In this document: one piece after another, positions 34,141 to 43,625 of the stretch
How positions within the stretch are numbered: position 1 is the stretch's first letter
Layout: each line of letters opens with the position of its first letter
DNA from: Acidobacterium capsulatum ATCC 51196
GTDB taxonomy: Bacteria > Acidobacteriota > Terriglobia > Terriglobales > Acidobacteriaceae
Assembly: GCF_000022565.1 (NCBI RefSeq)
Contig: NC_012483.1
Span: 1,240,001-1,304,000 of the forward strand
DNA: 64,000 nucleotides
Direction: 5' to 3'
Notes under the pieces: generated by a model
Database searches by the model: none
What the model was told of the DNA's origin: nothing
What the model saw: the letters and a program-made list of their open reading frames with translations, nothing else
Translations under genes and position numbers: made by a program

Positions 34141-35499
34141 ATGGCCGCTGACCCAATTTTAAGATTGAATGCGATCACTCGTCCGACAGCGGTGGAGCCG
34201 AAATCAACAGCAGCTCCCCTGCCGCTGAACCGCTACCACGAGCTCAAGTCGGCCGTGCATCACGAGCTCATCAAACGAGTTGACCTGGAAAAGCTGGGCG
34301 TACTGCAGGGCCAGCGCAATGGTCAGGGGCAACTGCTCACCCTGATTCAACAACTGATTGGCGAACAGGGCGTTCCACTCAGCGCTATCGATCGTGACCG
34401 GCTTGCGCAGGAAGTACTGGATGAGGTTTTTGGCCTTGGTCCACTTGAGCCTTTGTTGCAGGACCCCACCGTCAACGACATTCTGGTCAATACGCACAAG
34501 GTTGTGTACGTTGAGCGCAAAGGTGTGCTGGAGCGCACGAACGTCGTCTTCAAAGACGAAACACACCTGATGCACATCATCGACAAGATCGTCTCTGCCG
34601 TGGGCCGTCGTGTGGACGAGTCTTCTCCCATGGTCGATGCTCGTCTGCTCGATGGATCACGCGTCAACATCGTGATTCCGCCGCTGGCAATCGATGGTCC
34701 GAGCATCTCGATCCGCCGATTTCCAAGCTCTCCGCTGACAGCCGACGATCTGGTACGCTTCCGCGCCTTGACGCCAGCCATGCTGGAACTGCTGAAGGGT
34801 GCGGTGCGCGCTCGCCTCAACATTGTGGTGGCCGGCGGTACGGGTGCTGGCAAAACGACCCTACTCAATGTGCTCTCTGGGTTTATCTCAGAGAGAGAGC
34901 GCATTGTTACGATTGAAGACTCCGCCGAATTGCAACTGAAGCAGGATCATGTGGTGCGGCTGGAATGCCGTCCTCCGAATGTGGAGGGCAAAGGAGCTAT
35001 TCGCCAGCGGGAACTAGTGATCAACGCACTGCGTATGCGCCCTGATCGCGTGGTGCTCGGTGAAATTCGCGGGGAAGAAGCCCTGGACATGCTGCAGGCC
35101 ATGAACACAGGCCACGATGGCTCCATCACCACCCTGCATGCGAACACTCCTCGCGACGCCATCTCGCGCCTGGAGACGATGTGCATGATGGGCAACGTCA
35201 CTTTGCCGGAAAAAGCAATCCGCAATCAGATTGCTTCAGCCGTGCACATTCTGATTCAAGCGCACCGCCTGAGCGATGGTAGCCGCCGCATCACGCATAT
35301 CAGCGAGATTACCGGAACCAGCGGCGATGTGGTCAGCATGCAGGATATCTTTCTCTTCGAAAAAATGGGGCTTGGCCCCAATGGGAAAGTGAAGGGCCGC
35401 TTTTACTCAACCGGAATTGTGCCGAAGTTTGCAGAGAAATTGAAGGCTGCCGGCATTCCATTCAATCTCAATATGCTTGATCAACCGGTGGAGGTGTAG
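34141..35499 (+). CDS. tadA: Secretion ATPase TadA/CpaF
   Basis: TadA is the hexameric ATPase that powers pilus polymerisation at the inner membrane. The 452-residue product shows Walker [10 protein letters not shown] at 232-240, an Asp box, [11 protein letters not shown], and the Walker B region [11 protein letters not shown] at 307-317, then [13 protein letters not shown] with the His box. Length is usual for CpaF. It ends 2 bp before tadB, and the run TadZ-TadA-TadB-TadC is the usual order. Confidence 0.95.
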   Translation: MAADPILRLNAITRPTAVEPKSTAAPLPLNRYHELKSAVHHELIKRVDLEKLGVLQGQRNGQGQLLTLIQQLIGEQGVPLSAIDRDRLAQEVLDEVFGLGPLEPLLQDPTVNDILVNTHKVVYVERKGVLERTNVVFKDETHLMHIIDKIVSAVGRRVDESSPMVDARLLDGSRVNIVIPPLAIDGPSISIRRFPSSPLTADDLVRFRALTPAMLELLKGAVRARLNIVVAGGTGAGKTTLLNVLSGFISERERIVTIEDSAELQLKQDHVVRLECRPPNVEGKGAIRQRELVINALRMRPDRVVLGEIRGEEALDMLQAMNTGHDGSITTLHANTPRDAISRLETMCMMGNVTLPEKAIRNQIASAVHILIQAHRLSDGSRRITHISEITGTSGDVVSMQDIFLFEKMGLGPNGKVKGRFYSTGIVPKFAEKLKAAGIPFNLNMLDQPVEV

Positions 35500-35501
35500 C
35501 G

Positions 35502-36473
35502 ATGTTGCTGATCCTTATCTTCCTCATCATGCTGCTGATCAGCTTTGCGATGATTGCGGTGCTGTCCCGCCCATCCAAACAGGAAAAAAAGGTCTATCAA
35601 CGGCTCGATGCACTGACATCGCGCGGCTCCGTGCAGGAAAACAAAGCTGGTACTCCAGAGACGCTGCTCAAGCAGCCTCTTGGAGCAGGCAGTGTGGCAC
35701 GGGTGGATGCATTCCTGGACCGCTTCGATTTCTATCCGCGGCTGGAGAAGATAATCCTGCAGGCCCACCGCAACACAACTCCGGGACGTGTCCTTTTGCA
35801 GACTGGAGGATTTTGTATTGGAGGATTCATTGCAGCTCGTTTGCTCTATCCGCAACTGATCGTAGAGATCGGCGCTCCAGTTATTGGCCTGGTATTTCCG
35901 TTCGTCGCGTTAAATTTTCAACGTGCTCAACGATTGAAGAAGTTCAACGCCGCGCTGCCTGACTCTATCGACTTACTCGGACGAGCTCTGCGCGCCGGAC
36001 ATTCCGTTGCATCCGCTATTGAGGTGGTTTCAGAGCAGGGCCAGGAGCCTGTTGCCTCGGAATTTGGCGAAGTCTTTCGCGCACAGAATTTTGGACTTCC
36101 CTTTCGGGACGCCATGCTGCAACTGGCAGAACGAGTGCCATCAAGCGATTTGCGTTTCCTGGTGACAGCCATGATGGTGCAAAAGGAGACGGGCGGCAAT
36201 CTCACGGAGATTCTTGATCGCACGACCTACGTCATTCGCGAGCGGCTCCGCATTCAAGGTGAGGTGAAAACAAAAACGGCGCAAGGTCGGCTCACGGGCG
36301 TGATTCTGGCATTGCTGCCCATCATTCTTGGAATTCTCATCAATGTGATCAACCCCGATTATGCGAAGCCACTCTTCACTGATCCGCTTGGGAAGAAGAT
36401 GCTGTATGCGGGCGCGGGACTAATCTCTGTTGGAGCATTCTTTATCAACAAGATCGTAAAGATCGAAGTGTAA
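35502..36473 (+). CDS. tadB: Inner membrane platform protein TadB
   Basis: The 323-residue product has two N-terminal membrane segments and a cytoplasmic type II secretion F domain (LPDSIDLLGRALRAGHSVASAIEVV ... MVQKETGGNLTEILDRT), followed by two C-terminal membrane helices. It forms the inner membrane platform together with TadC. It lies between tadA and tadC with 2 and 5 bp spacing. Confidence 0.93.
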   Translation: MLLILIFLIMLLISFAMIAVLSRPSKQEKKVYQRLDALTSRGSVQENKAGTPETLLKQPLGAGSVARVDAFLDRFDFYPRLEKIILQAHRNTTPGRVLLQTGGFCIGGFIAARLLYPQLIVEIGAPVIGLVFPFVALNFQRAQRLKKFNAALPDSIDLLGRALRAGHSVASAIEVVSEQGQEPVASEFGEVFRAQNFGLPFRDAMLQLAERVPSSDLRFLVTAMMVQKETGGNLTEILDRTTYVIRERLRIQGEVKTKTAQGRLTGVILALLPIILGILINVINPDYAKPLFTDPLGKKMLYAGAGLISVGAFFINKIVKIEV

Positions 36474-36478
36474 CTGCC

Positions 36479-37378
36479 ATGACTACGCTTTTTTATCTCG
36501 CTCTTGCCATCATGCTCTTCAGCGTTAGCGCGCTATTGGTGAACCTTCTTCTGGCTGCTCCCGAGCGTACGGCAGCGCGGCGCATTGCAGAAGTAACGCA
36601 GCACGAAGTTGTACGCGGTCCATCCCCCACCAAGGTTCTTGGCAAGAGCATGCTGCATGCCATGAAGGGACTGCGTGTGACGCTGGGGATGGTGGAAAAC
36701 CAGAAATTGCGCGACCGCTTCATGGCCGCCGGAATGCGCAAGCCGGAGCATATGGAACTCTATCTGGGCGCGCGTCTGCTGGCTCCTCTCTTGGGCGTGC
36801 TGATAGGGACGTTCTTCCCAAGCAATACATTTCTGTGGGCCGTCGCACTTGCAGGTGCCGGATATCTTGGTCCGGACTTCTGGCTGGAGCGCAAAGTGAA
36901 GGGACGCCGTCACAGAATCAGCCGCAGCATGCCCGACGCTATCGATCTGCTTGTGATCTGCGTCGATGCCGGGCTTGGACTCGACCAGGCGATGTTGCGT
37001 GTCGGACAGGAACTAGCCGTCAGCCATCCTGAGATCAATGAAGAGTTTCTACAGATCAACCGGGAGCAGCGAGCAGGACGGCCTCGTGTCGATGCATGGA
37101 AGGGTTTTGCTGAGCGCACAAGATTGCCTGAGATTCAGAACTTCGTCAGCATGCTTGTGCAGACAGAACGATTTGGCACGCCAATCACGCGCGCGCTGAA
37201 CACCTTCTCAGACAGCATGCGCCTCAAGCGCAAGCAGATTGCAGAAGAGAAAGCGGCAAAGACAACCGTAAAAATGCTCTTCCCACTGGTTCTTTTTATC
37301 TTCCCCTGCATTTTTATTGTTCTGCTAGGCCCCGCGTTTATCACCATTTCCAAAGGGCTGTTTCATATGACTCAATAG
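36479..37378 (+). CDS. tadC: Inner membrane platform protein TadC
   Basis: The 299-residue product resembles TadB in layout, with the F domain segment MPDAIDLLVICVDAGLGLDQAM and the later TERFGTPITRALNTFSDSMR, and the end VLFIFPCIFIVLLGPAFITI. It completes the platform pair. The 139 bp after it before the next ATG hold a TTGACA-like word but no obvious terminator. Confidence 0.93.
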   Translation: MTTLFYLALAIMLFSVSALLVNLLLAAPERTAARRIAEVTQHEVVRGPSPTKVLGKSMLHAMKGLRVTLGMVENQKLRDRFMAAGMRKPEHMELYLGARLLAPLLGVLIGTFFPSNTFLWAVALAGAGYLGPDFWLERKVKGRRHRISRSMPDAIDLLVICVDAGLGLDQAMLRVGQELAVSHPEINEEFLQINREQRAGRPRVDAWKGFAERTRLPEIQNFVSMLVQTERFGTPITRALNTFSDSMRLKRKQIAEEKAAKTTVKMLFPLVLFIFPCIFIVLLGPAFITISKGLFHMTQ

Positions 37379-37517
37379 GAGCAAGAGAGGTGCTGTGAAA
37401 CAGCCACAAAAGAGAGATTAGAACAGTTTGCTGTAAAGGATGTATCGCCCCGAATGCTATCGCCGCCTGAAGCAGCGATTTTGACAACAAACCATTACTC
37501 AAGAGGAGAGAGAAACC

Positions 37518-37613
37518 ATGATCAGCACTACTTTGATTCGCATCATCGCAGGTATCGGAATCGTTGTTGTAGCCGCTATTCTCGTTATGCGCCGCAAGAA
37601 CAAGGCAGCCTAA
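37518..37613 (+). CDS. 31-residue single-pass membrane peptide
   Basis: The ATG at 37518 is preceded by AAGAGGAGAGA, a very good ribosome site. The peptide is one hydrophobic helix (LIRIIAGIGIVVVAAILVM) followed by a basic tail, RRKNKAA. This topology predicts an inner membrane peptide with its tail in the cytoplasm. It does not match a family I know. It lies after tadC and only 6 bp before the DUF192 gene, so the two are probably coupled. The gene would be missed by common length cut-offs. Confidence 0.65.
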   Translation: MISTTLIRIIAGIGIVVVAAILVMRRKNKAA

Positions 37614-37619
37614 CCACAG

Positions 37620-37979
37620 ATGAAGCAGGTACGCATCTTCAACAAGAGCAAGGCTACCGTGGCCGGCGAACGAATCGCGGTAGCCAACTCTTTTCTAACC
37701 CGGTTGATCGGCCTGATGGGCCGTACGTCCTTGGCTCCGGGCGAAGGCATGTTGATCACGCCCTCCTCAGGAGTACATACGTGCTGGATGCGCATGAAGA
37801 TCGACGTGGTCGCCCTCGACAGGATGAAGCGTGTACTGCGAGTGGGACATGAAGTAAAGCCTTGGCGACTGTGCGGGCTCACACTGCGCACGGCGCACGT
37901 GCTCGAACTGCCCCCTGGACAGATTCGAGCCTGTGGCATAGAGGTAGGCGACGAGCTCGAAATCGACCAACAGAATTAG
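37620..37979 (+). CDS. DUF192 family protein
   Basis: The 119-residue product matches DUF192: an early NSFLTRLIGLMGRTSLAPGEGMLI, then VHTCWMRMKIDVVALD, which resembles the family core (H-x-F/C-W-M-x-x-x-x-x-P/V-I-D), and the end VLELPPGQIRACGIEVGDEL. The function of the family is not established. It lacks a signal peptide here. Its ATG has a weak ribosome site, six bases after the stop of the 31-residue peptide gene, in line with coupling. A terminator-like hairpin follows. Confidence 0.8.
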   Translation: MKQVRIFNKSKATVAGERIAVANSFLTRLIGLMGRTSLAPGEGMLITPSSGVHTCWMRMKIDVVALDRMKRVLRVGHEVKPWRLCGLTLRTAHVLELPPGQIRACGIEVGDELEIDQQN

Positions 37980-37995
37980 TTGTCTCAAAAAGAAC

Positions 37996-38042
37996 ACGGC
38001 TCGCGCTTCCTGCCAGGGAGACGCTGAGCCGTAGTCTGTTTA
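37996..38042. terminator. Bidirectional terminator between DUF192 and M14 genes
   Basis: ACGGCTC at 37996-38002 pairs with GAGCCGT at 38026-38032, and the inner part continues imperfectly (GCGCTTCC with GGGAGACGC). On the plus strand GTTTAATTA follows; on the minus strand the stem is followed by GTTCTTTTTG. It lies between convergent stop codons. Confidence 0.7.
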
Positions 38043-38068
38043 ATTACTGCCTTAGTCAGCCAGATGGT

Positions 38069-41047
38069 CTATTGAGCCACCTGATTGAGCCTGTCGAAGT
38101 TGAGAATGGCATTGAACACCAACGGATATGTGCCGATGGTTTCTCCGCGATAAACCGGATTGATAGCGAACAGAAGCGTATTACCGCTTCCATAATGTGC
38201 ATCTACTACGACCGGCCGGTTGGCGATATTACCTGCGCGGACCAGCAGTCCAGAGAGCAGTAGTCCATTGGCTGGGCCAAGGCGCACCAGCACCTGCGGA
38301 CGATCTGCCACCGGAATCACCCACGGGTTGTTCCGCGTCTGCTCAATATTGAGTGGGGTTGCCTGCCACGGCTCGGGGGACGGCAGCACCACTTGCGGAG
38401 CAGGCGGACGAGCTTCCGGCGTGTCGACCGCATTCGGACCACCTCGTCCCGTGGGGCGCTTATAGTCCTGCTGGGTAGGCACATATTGCCGCACCATCTC
38501 ATTGCTAATCGCAAAGGTCATGCCCGATTCGCTATAGACGCCAAAGTTGCCACGGTAGCCGGCAAGGACTGGACCGGCGCTCATCGGAGTTGCATTCAAC
38601 ACCGAGCCGACGACGCGAGTGCCGCTGGTCTGATTCATAAATACTCCAGGCGCCATACCTTCATCGATGGCGAACCGAGCCGTACTCTCTGACGTAATCA
38701 GCAGGCCGCCCTGACTCACAAAGCTCTTCAAATGCTGGAGTCCATCGAGACCCAATTCGGGGCGCATGTCGGCGGTAGAATCGATGCGGCCAAGATTGGG
38801 AGTGATGGGCGACTTCTCCCACGGGATGGGGTTGCCCCACATCGGCATGCCATCGATGATCTGCTCATCGCTCACATAACTGACGGGTGCGAAGATGATC
38901 ACATCATATTTACTGCGCAGGTCCTGCTCTTTTGCAACTGTTTGAGTGCTGATGTAAGCGTAGGGTACATGGAGTTTGTCGAATGCGAGACGCCACCAGC
39001 CTTCGGTCTGCGTGGTAAGCCACGTGTGCATGAAGGCAATCCGTGGCAAGGGAGCTACGTGCATCTTCACGTTTGGCATGGTTGCGAGCGTGATGCCCTG
39101 TAAATCCGCGACGTGCAGTGCGTCACGTAGCTTTGTCTCATCAGCATCTTGAATGAGGAGCGAGCCTGCATGAAAGCTGTGCCCTGCCGCATTGAAGCTC
39201 GCATCCGCAATCGAGACCTTGGCGTCTTTCATGGCATAGCGCAGGCCGAGCAGAGAGATCTCGCCCTTTTGATCCACGGCTACAATGCCACCACCCGTCA
39301 GCGTCTGGTCAGCTTGCTTCTGCTCCAGCGCAGCCACAGACGGCACTGGTGTCATGGGCGCCTTTAGGATCCCATCATCGGTGACGCGCAGTGTATGTAC
39401 TCCAAAGAGGTCGGGGAAAGACCATCCTGTATCGTCATAGGGATGCTTCTGCGGATCATCAGGCGCCCAGTACTGACGGTCGAGCAACGCGTCGGCAATC
39501 CGCGAGTAAGGCTGATCCATGCGGATGACATAGCTTCCAGCAGGGATGGTCGTGGTCACGGCCGGAGCGTTCGGCTGATTCTGAATATCCGGCTTCTGCG
39601 TGATGGTGAATGGCTGGCTCAGGCGTTGTATCTCGACATGCTGCAGCTTCATCACCTGCAACAGAGCGACGCGGCGGCTCGACGCACCATCAGGGTAGAT
39701 GACGTAAGCGGCGGGTCCTGCCAGACTGGGTTTCTCGACAGAGCGCTTCGACTTCAGGTAGTAGTTCTGCAACCACTCTGAGCCGTGGTGCGAGAAGTAA
39801 GACAGCGTGCTCAGCAGCGCGGTCTCTTCATAGTTATTGTTGTCGCGCTGCGACCACATGGTCTCTGGCAACGGCGGATTGGGCTTGTACCAGGTACGCT
39901 CATACTCATCAGGATCGAGAATGCGCTTTTCAGTATCAGCGCCGCCATTGCCAAAGGTTTCATACAAACGGCTGATGCCGTTGTGCATTGCCGCCAGAAA
40001 CATCAGGTAGCCGGGACTCCAAGTGTCAAAGTCGCCATGCGTAAAGACACCCGGCATGCCAAGCTGCGTCATCGTTTGCACGTTGTTCCAGCCAAGCTGC
40101 TGCCACTCGCCAGTCAAGATCGGATCGATCCATGCATTGTAGGGGCCGTCGCCCACCGTGTTGTCGTAGAGGAACGGCACTGACTCGTGCAGATCATGCA
40201 GCACCTGGGCATGCCAATCGAGATAGGTGTTCAGCACGTTGCGCGTCAGATCGAGCGACATGCCCATGGCATCGCGGTTGTTGTCATGCGCAACGTAGTG
40301 GCCCCAGTACAGCAGGTGCGGCCACTGCTCGTTTGGATGCGCCCGATGCCAGCGGTATATGTCCACCATGCGGTCGCGGCCATCCACCTCGACCACCGGG
40401 GTGATGAGGACAATCATGTGCGACCGAATGTACTGAATGTAAGGCGAATTATCGACCGCAAGCCGGTAAGCCAATTCCATCAGCGCTGTAGGCGCGCCGG
40501 TTTCAATGGAGTGGATGGTACCGGTGATGTAGTAGACCGGGTAGGACTGCTTTTCCAATTGCGCTGCGACTCTGTCATCCATGTGAATGGTGCGCGGATC
40601 GGCCAGCTTTGCAAGCCGAGCATTGTTAGCCTGCTGCTGGTCAAGCAAGGGCTGATCCGCAATCGCGACGGCGATCATCTCGCGGCCTTCTTCTGTGTGG
40701 CCGATGGTGTAAACACGCACGCGCGGGGTGCTCTTGGCCAGCAGACGGAAGTACTTGTAGACGGTCTCCGCATAGGGCAGCGTGTTGGGCGCCCCGCTCA
40801 CATCGCCCAGCACAGCTTCAGGCGTGGGAACTGTCTTCGACGCCGGCAGATAGTCGGTCAGCGGAGAGTTGAAGTACGGCTCAGTGGTGTACTGCTTGAT
40901 GTGTTGGGTGTATTGATGATCGATCGGCTGCTGCGGATCGCGCGCGAAGTAGTTCAGCGTATCGCTGCTCTGAGCAAAAAGGAAAGAGGAGCATGCCATC
41001 AAAATGGCTGCAGTCACAAGAGAGCGGAACCGGGGCATATCGGGCAT
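38069..41047 (-). CDS. Exported M14-family zinc carboxypeptidase-like protein
   Basis: The product has 992 residues and a signal peptide ending near FLFAQ (about 26). The M14 domain spans about 80-400: the zinc motif HSIE (H179, E182) in YITGTIHSIETGAP, then NNRD at 256-259 and a candidate third zinc ligand in LHDLHES (about 284-287). After it comes a region of about 300 residues with no clear match and a segment (about 650-850) that resembles a class I glutamine amidotransferase-like fold without an evident nucleophile. It is probably periplasmic or secreted, and degrades peptides. It is transcribed after guaA, 117 bp downstream, across a strong hairpin. Confidence 0.85.
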   Translation of the reverse strand: MPDMPRFRSLVTAAILMACSSFLFAQSSDTLNYFARDPQQPIDHQYTQHIKQYTTEPYFNSPLTDYLPASKTVPTPEAVLGDVSGAPNTLPYAETVYKYFRLLAKSTPRVRVYTIGHTEEGREMIAVAIADQPLLDQQQANNARLAKLADPRTIHMDDRVAAQLEKQSYPVYYITGTIHSIETGAPTALMELAYRLAVDNSPYIQYIRSHMIVLITPVVEVDGRDRMVDIYRWHRAHPNEQWPHLLYWGHYVAHDNNRDAMGMSLDLTRNVLNTYLDWHAQVLHDLHESVPFLYDNTVGDGPYNAWIDPILTGEWQQLGWNNVQTMTQLGMPGVFTHGDFDTWSPGYLMFLAAMHNGISRLYETFGNGGADTEKRILDPDEYERTWYKPNPPLPETMWSQRDNNNYEETALLSTLSYFSHHGSEWLQNYYLKSKRSVEKPSLAGPAAYVIYPDGASSRRVALLQVMKLQHVEIQRLSQPFTITQKPDIQNQPNAPAVTTTIPAGSYVIRMDQPYSRIADALLDRQYWAPDDPQKHPYDDTGWSFPDLFGVHTLRVTDDGILKAPMTPVPSVAALEQKQADQTLTGGGIVAVDQKGEISLLGLRYAMKDAKVSIADASFNAAGHSFHAGSLLIQDADETKLRDALHVADLQGITLATMPNVKMHVAPLPRIAFMHTWLTTQTEGWWRLAFDKLHVPYAYISTQTVAKEQDLRSKYDVIIFAPVSYVSDEQIIDGMPMWGNPIPWEKSPITPNLGRIDSTADMRPELGLDGLQHLKSFVSQGGLLITSESTARFAIDEGMAPGVFMNQTSGTRVVGSVLNATPMSAGPVLAGYRGNFGVYSESGMTFAISNEMVRQYVPTQQDYKRPTGRGGPNAVDTPEARPPAPQVVLPSPEPWQATPLNIEQTRNNPWVIPVADRPQVLVRLGPANGLLLSGLLVRAGNIANRPVVVDAHYGSGNTLLFAINPVYRGETIGTYPLVFNAILNFDRLNQVAQ

Positions 41048-41122
41048 CCTTGCAGAGGGAAAATGGGGATGCCGAAGGATATCAAAGAGCAGCTAAAGAG
41101 CAACCTTGTATTCGTGATGTTT

Positions 41123-41155
41123 GCCTGCATGCCATTGAAATGATGGCATGCAGGC
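41123..41155 (-). terminator. Strong hairpin downstream of guaA, no U-tract
   Basis: GCCTGCATGCCAT at 41123-41135 pairs perfectly with ATGGCATGCAGGC at 41143-41155 around a 7-base loop. It starts 10 bp after the guaA stop codon in the direction of transcription. On the minus strand the following sequence is AAACATC, so it lacks the U-run. Confidence 0.5.
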
Positions 41156-41164
41156 GGTCAGAGA

Positions 41165-42715
41165 CTACTCCCACTCGATGGTGCCGGGCGGCTTTGACGT
41201 GATGTCATACACGACGCGGTTGATGCCACGTACTTCATTCACGATGCGGCTGGAGATTTTCTTGAGCACATCGTAGGGCAGCGGCACCCAGTCAGCTGTC
41301 ATGCCGTCATCTGAGTGGACGGCACGAATGGCACACGTGTAGGCATAGGTGCGCTGGTCGCCCATGACGCCCACGCTTTTGACCGGCAGCAGCACGGCAA
41401 AGGATTGCCATATCTGCTGATACAAACCGGCCTTCTTGATCTCGTCCACCACGATGTCATCGGCTTCCTGCAGCAGGGCGACACGCTCAGGCGTAATTTC
41501 ACCGAGAATGCGCACAGCCAGACCAGGCCCCGGAAAGGGCTGGCGCTGCAGAATGTCCTGCGGCATGCCCAGATCGGCTCCGATGCGACGGACTTCATCT
41601 TTGAAAAGATCGCGCAGCGGCTCAATCAACTTGAGCTTCATATCCTCAGGCAGGCCACCGACGTTGTGATGGCTCTTGATGGTCTGCGAAGGACCTTTGA
41701 CGGATGAAGACTCAATCACGTCAGGATAGAGCGTGCCCTGCACCAGCCAGTCCACGCCGCCGGTCTGCTGCGCAATGCGGTGCGCCTCATCGTCAAAAAC
41801 CGCGATGAACTCGTTGCCGATGATCTTGCGCTTCGCCTCCGGATCGGTGACGCCGGCCAGCTTATCGAGGAAGCGCTTGCTTGCATCCACGGCTACCAGG
41901 TTCAGGCCGAGCTTGCCGCGCAAGTTTTGCTGCACCTTCTCAAATTCATTCAGGCGCAACACCCCGTTGTCGACGAACACGCAGGTCAGCTGGTCGCCAA
42001 TGGCGCGATGCACCAGCACTGCGGCCACCGATGAATCTACTCCGCCTGAGAGCGCGCAGATGGCCTGGCCATCGCCAACTTTTTCGCGAATGGCGGCCAC
42101 CGTGCTCTGAATGAAGAGCTCCGGCGTCCATTCCGGCTTCGCATCGCAGATGTTGAAGACAAAGTTGCGCAGCAGATCAGTGCCGTGCGCCGTGTGCTTG
42201 ACCTCAGGATGAAACTGCACGGCCCAAATGCGGCGCTCGGGGTTGGCAATGCCGGCGACAGCATTTGCCGTCTTCGCGGTGCGATGAAATCCGGGCGGCA
42301 GTTCGAGCGCCTCGTCGCCGTGCGACATCCACACGTTCACCGAAGGAGGAACATTCGTGAAAAGCGCGTTGCCTGCGTCTTCTACCATGACCTCGGCATG
42401 ACCGTATTCGCGCTTCTCTGCCGAGCGAACTTTGCCGCCAAGATGATGCGTGATGAATTGCAAGCCATAGCAGATGCCGAGCACCGGCAGGCCCAGCTCG
42501 AGCACGCGCGGATCGGCCGGCGGCGCATCGGCGTCGTAGACCGAGCAGGGACCACCTGACAGAATGATGCCGAGTGGACGCTGTGCCTGCACTTCTTCGA
42601 GCGAGGCCGTGCATGGCAGCACGACAGAAAAGACGTTCTGCTCACGAATACGGCGCGCGATGAGCTGCGTGTACTGAGAGCCAAAATCAAGGATGACGAT
42701 CGAGGAGGTTTCCAC
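41165..42715 (-). CDS. guaA: GMP synthase (glutamine-hydrolysing)
   Basis: GuaA converts XMP to GMP with ATP and glutamine. The 516-residue product has the class I amidotransferase domain with nucleophile C82 in GICYG and the His/Glu pair in the segment [14 protein letters not shown], then the ATP pyrophosphatase loop [11 protein letters not shown] and a dimerisation domain that ends in [18 protein letters not shown], the universal GuaA C-terminus. It lies 28 bp after the membrane protein gene that follows leuS, so it may be read from the leuS promoter. Confidence 0.97.
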   Translation of the reverse strand: METSSIVILDFGSQYTQLIARRIREQNVFSVVLPCTASLEEVQAQRPLGIILSGGPCSVYDADAPPADPRVLELGLPVLGICYGLQFITHHLGGKVRSAEKREYGHAEVMVEDAGNALFTNVPPSVNVWMSHGDEALELPPGFHRTAKTANAVAGIANPERRIWAVQFHPEVKHTAHGTDLLRNFVFNICDAKPEWTPELFIQSTVAAIREKVGDGQAICALSGGVDSSVAAVLVHRAIGDQLTCVFVDNGVLRLNEFEKVQQNLRGKLGLNLVAVDASKRFLDKLAGVTDPEAKRKIIGNEFIAVFDDEAHRIAQQTGGVDWLVQGTLYPDVIESSSVKGPSQTIKSHHNVGGLPEDMKLKLIEPLRDLFKDEVRRIGADLGMPQDILQRQPFPGPGLAVRILGEITPERVALLQEADDIVVDEIKKAGLYQQIWQSFAVLLPVKSVGVMGDQRTYAYTCAIRAVHSDDGMTADWVPLPYDVLKKISSRIVNEVRGINRVVYDITSKPPGTIEWE

Positions 42716-42743
42716 GTATCTAGTTTACGTGGTTCGGGCAAGC

Positions 42744-43622
42744 TCAGGCAGCCGGGGCTGACTTCCAAAGCTGAAGAAATATCCCCTGCCGGACCATGCC
42801 GAGGAAGGCCGAGGCCACCAGGTAGAGGACGGTCACCATCGTCCACCATAGGTACAGCCCAAGCCCGGCGAGCCCCAAGGGAACGGGCAACCCGCTGAGC
42901 GCTATGGAGAGCAGAGCCAGCATGAGCCGGATCAGGCTGATTCCCAGATTGGCCTGCGCCAGACGGGCGCTCCATGGCCTCGGACGCAGACTCTGCACCA
43001 GGCTCGCGGCAAAGCTGCGGCCCTCCAGCAAAAGCAGCAGCGGAGCGGCATAAAAGACCCAGCTCCACACCGTCCAAAGCGCGCAAAAAGCGAGCAAAAA
43101 GAGAAGAACCCAGCCGAAATAGGCCGTCAAATCCGGGGCTTGGCCACCATGAGACGTGGAAAACGCCGCCCACTGAATGCTGCGCCACCAGAGGGTGAGC
43201 GTAACGGCTAGGGCCCCCAGCCGCAAGGCCTGCATGGCTACCAGATGCCATGGTTTGCGAGGCAGTTCCGGCGCGTACCGGTGAAGCACCGCCATGCGGC
43301 CAAAACCAAACGCCAATGCCCAGCCCGCCCCGAGCAGCGGCAACAACCACATGGCGACGGCACTGACGGCCGGTTGCAGCACCTGCATCATACCGGCCAG
43401 AATGAAGGCGCTTTGATTCACATGTGTGAAGGAGAATTTCCGTAAGCCGGCGGCCAGCAGGGCAGGCCTGGCTTGCTGGTAAATCCGCCAACACTCGTAA
43501 GCAGTGAGCAGCAGAGCCGGAACACCGTATCCCCACCGCCAGGCCAGCTCGCGAGCCAGCAGGCCCGGCCGGAGCCAGCACGCCCTCATCCGTTGCGCGA
43601 GAGAAGGCGTGGGCTCCGGCAT
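42744..43622 (-). CDS. Polytopic membrane protein of unknown function
   Basis: The 292-residue product has about six hydrophobic segments, for example FILAGMMQVLQPAVSAVAMW, YFGWVLLFLLAFCALWTVWS and LALLSIALSGLPVPLGLAGL. It is rich in Leu, Ala and Trp. I recognise no family; it could be a Yip1-like or DUF-type inner membrane protein. The ATG lies 3 bp after the leuS stop codon, so the two share a transcript. No catalytic motif is visible. Confidence 0.7.
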   Translation of the reverse strand: MPEPTPSLAQRMRACWLRPGLLARELAWRWGYGVPALLLTAYECWRIYQQARPALLAAGLRKFSFTHVNQSAFILAGMMQVLQPAVSAVAMWLLPLLGAGWALAFGFGRMAVLHRYAPELPRKPWHLVAMQALRLGALAVTLTLWWRSIQWAAFSTSHGGQAPDLTAYFGWVLLFLLAFCALWTVWSWVFYAAPLLLLLEGRSFAASLVQSLRPRPWSARLAQANLGISLIRLMLALLSIALSGLPVPLGLAGLGLYLWWTMVTVLYLVASAFLGMVRQGIFLQLWKSAPAA

Positions 43623-43625
43623 GGC

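Noticed and set aside
37518-37613. Sortase-type anchor peptide
   Set aside because: The helix plus RRK tail resembles a sorting signal end, but there is no LPXTG-type motif or exported domain; it is a free-standing 31-codon ORF.
42716-42743. Purine riboswitch or leader before guaA
   Set aside because: Only 28 bp separate guaA from the upstream gene, too short for an aptamer.
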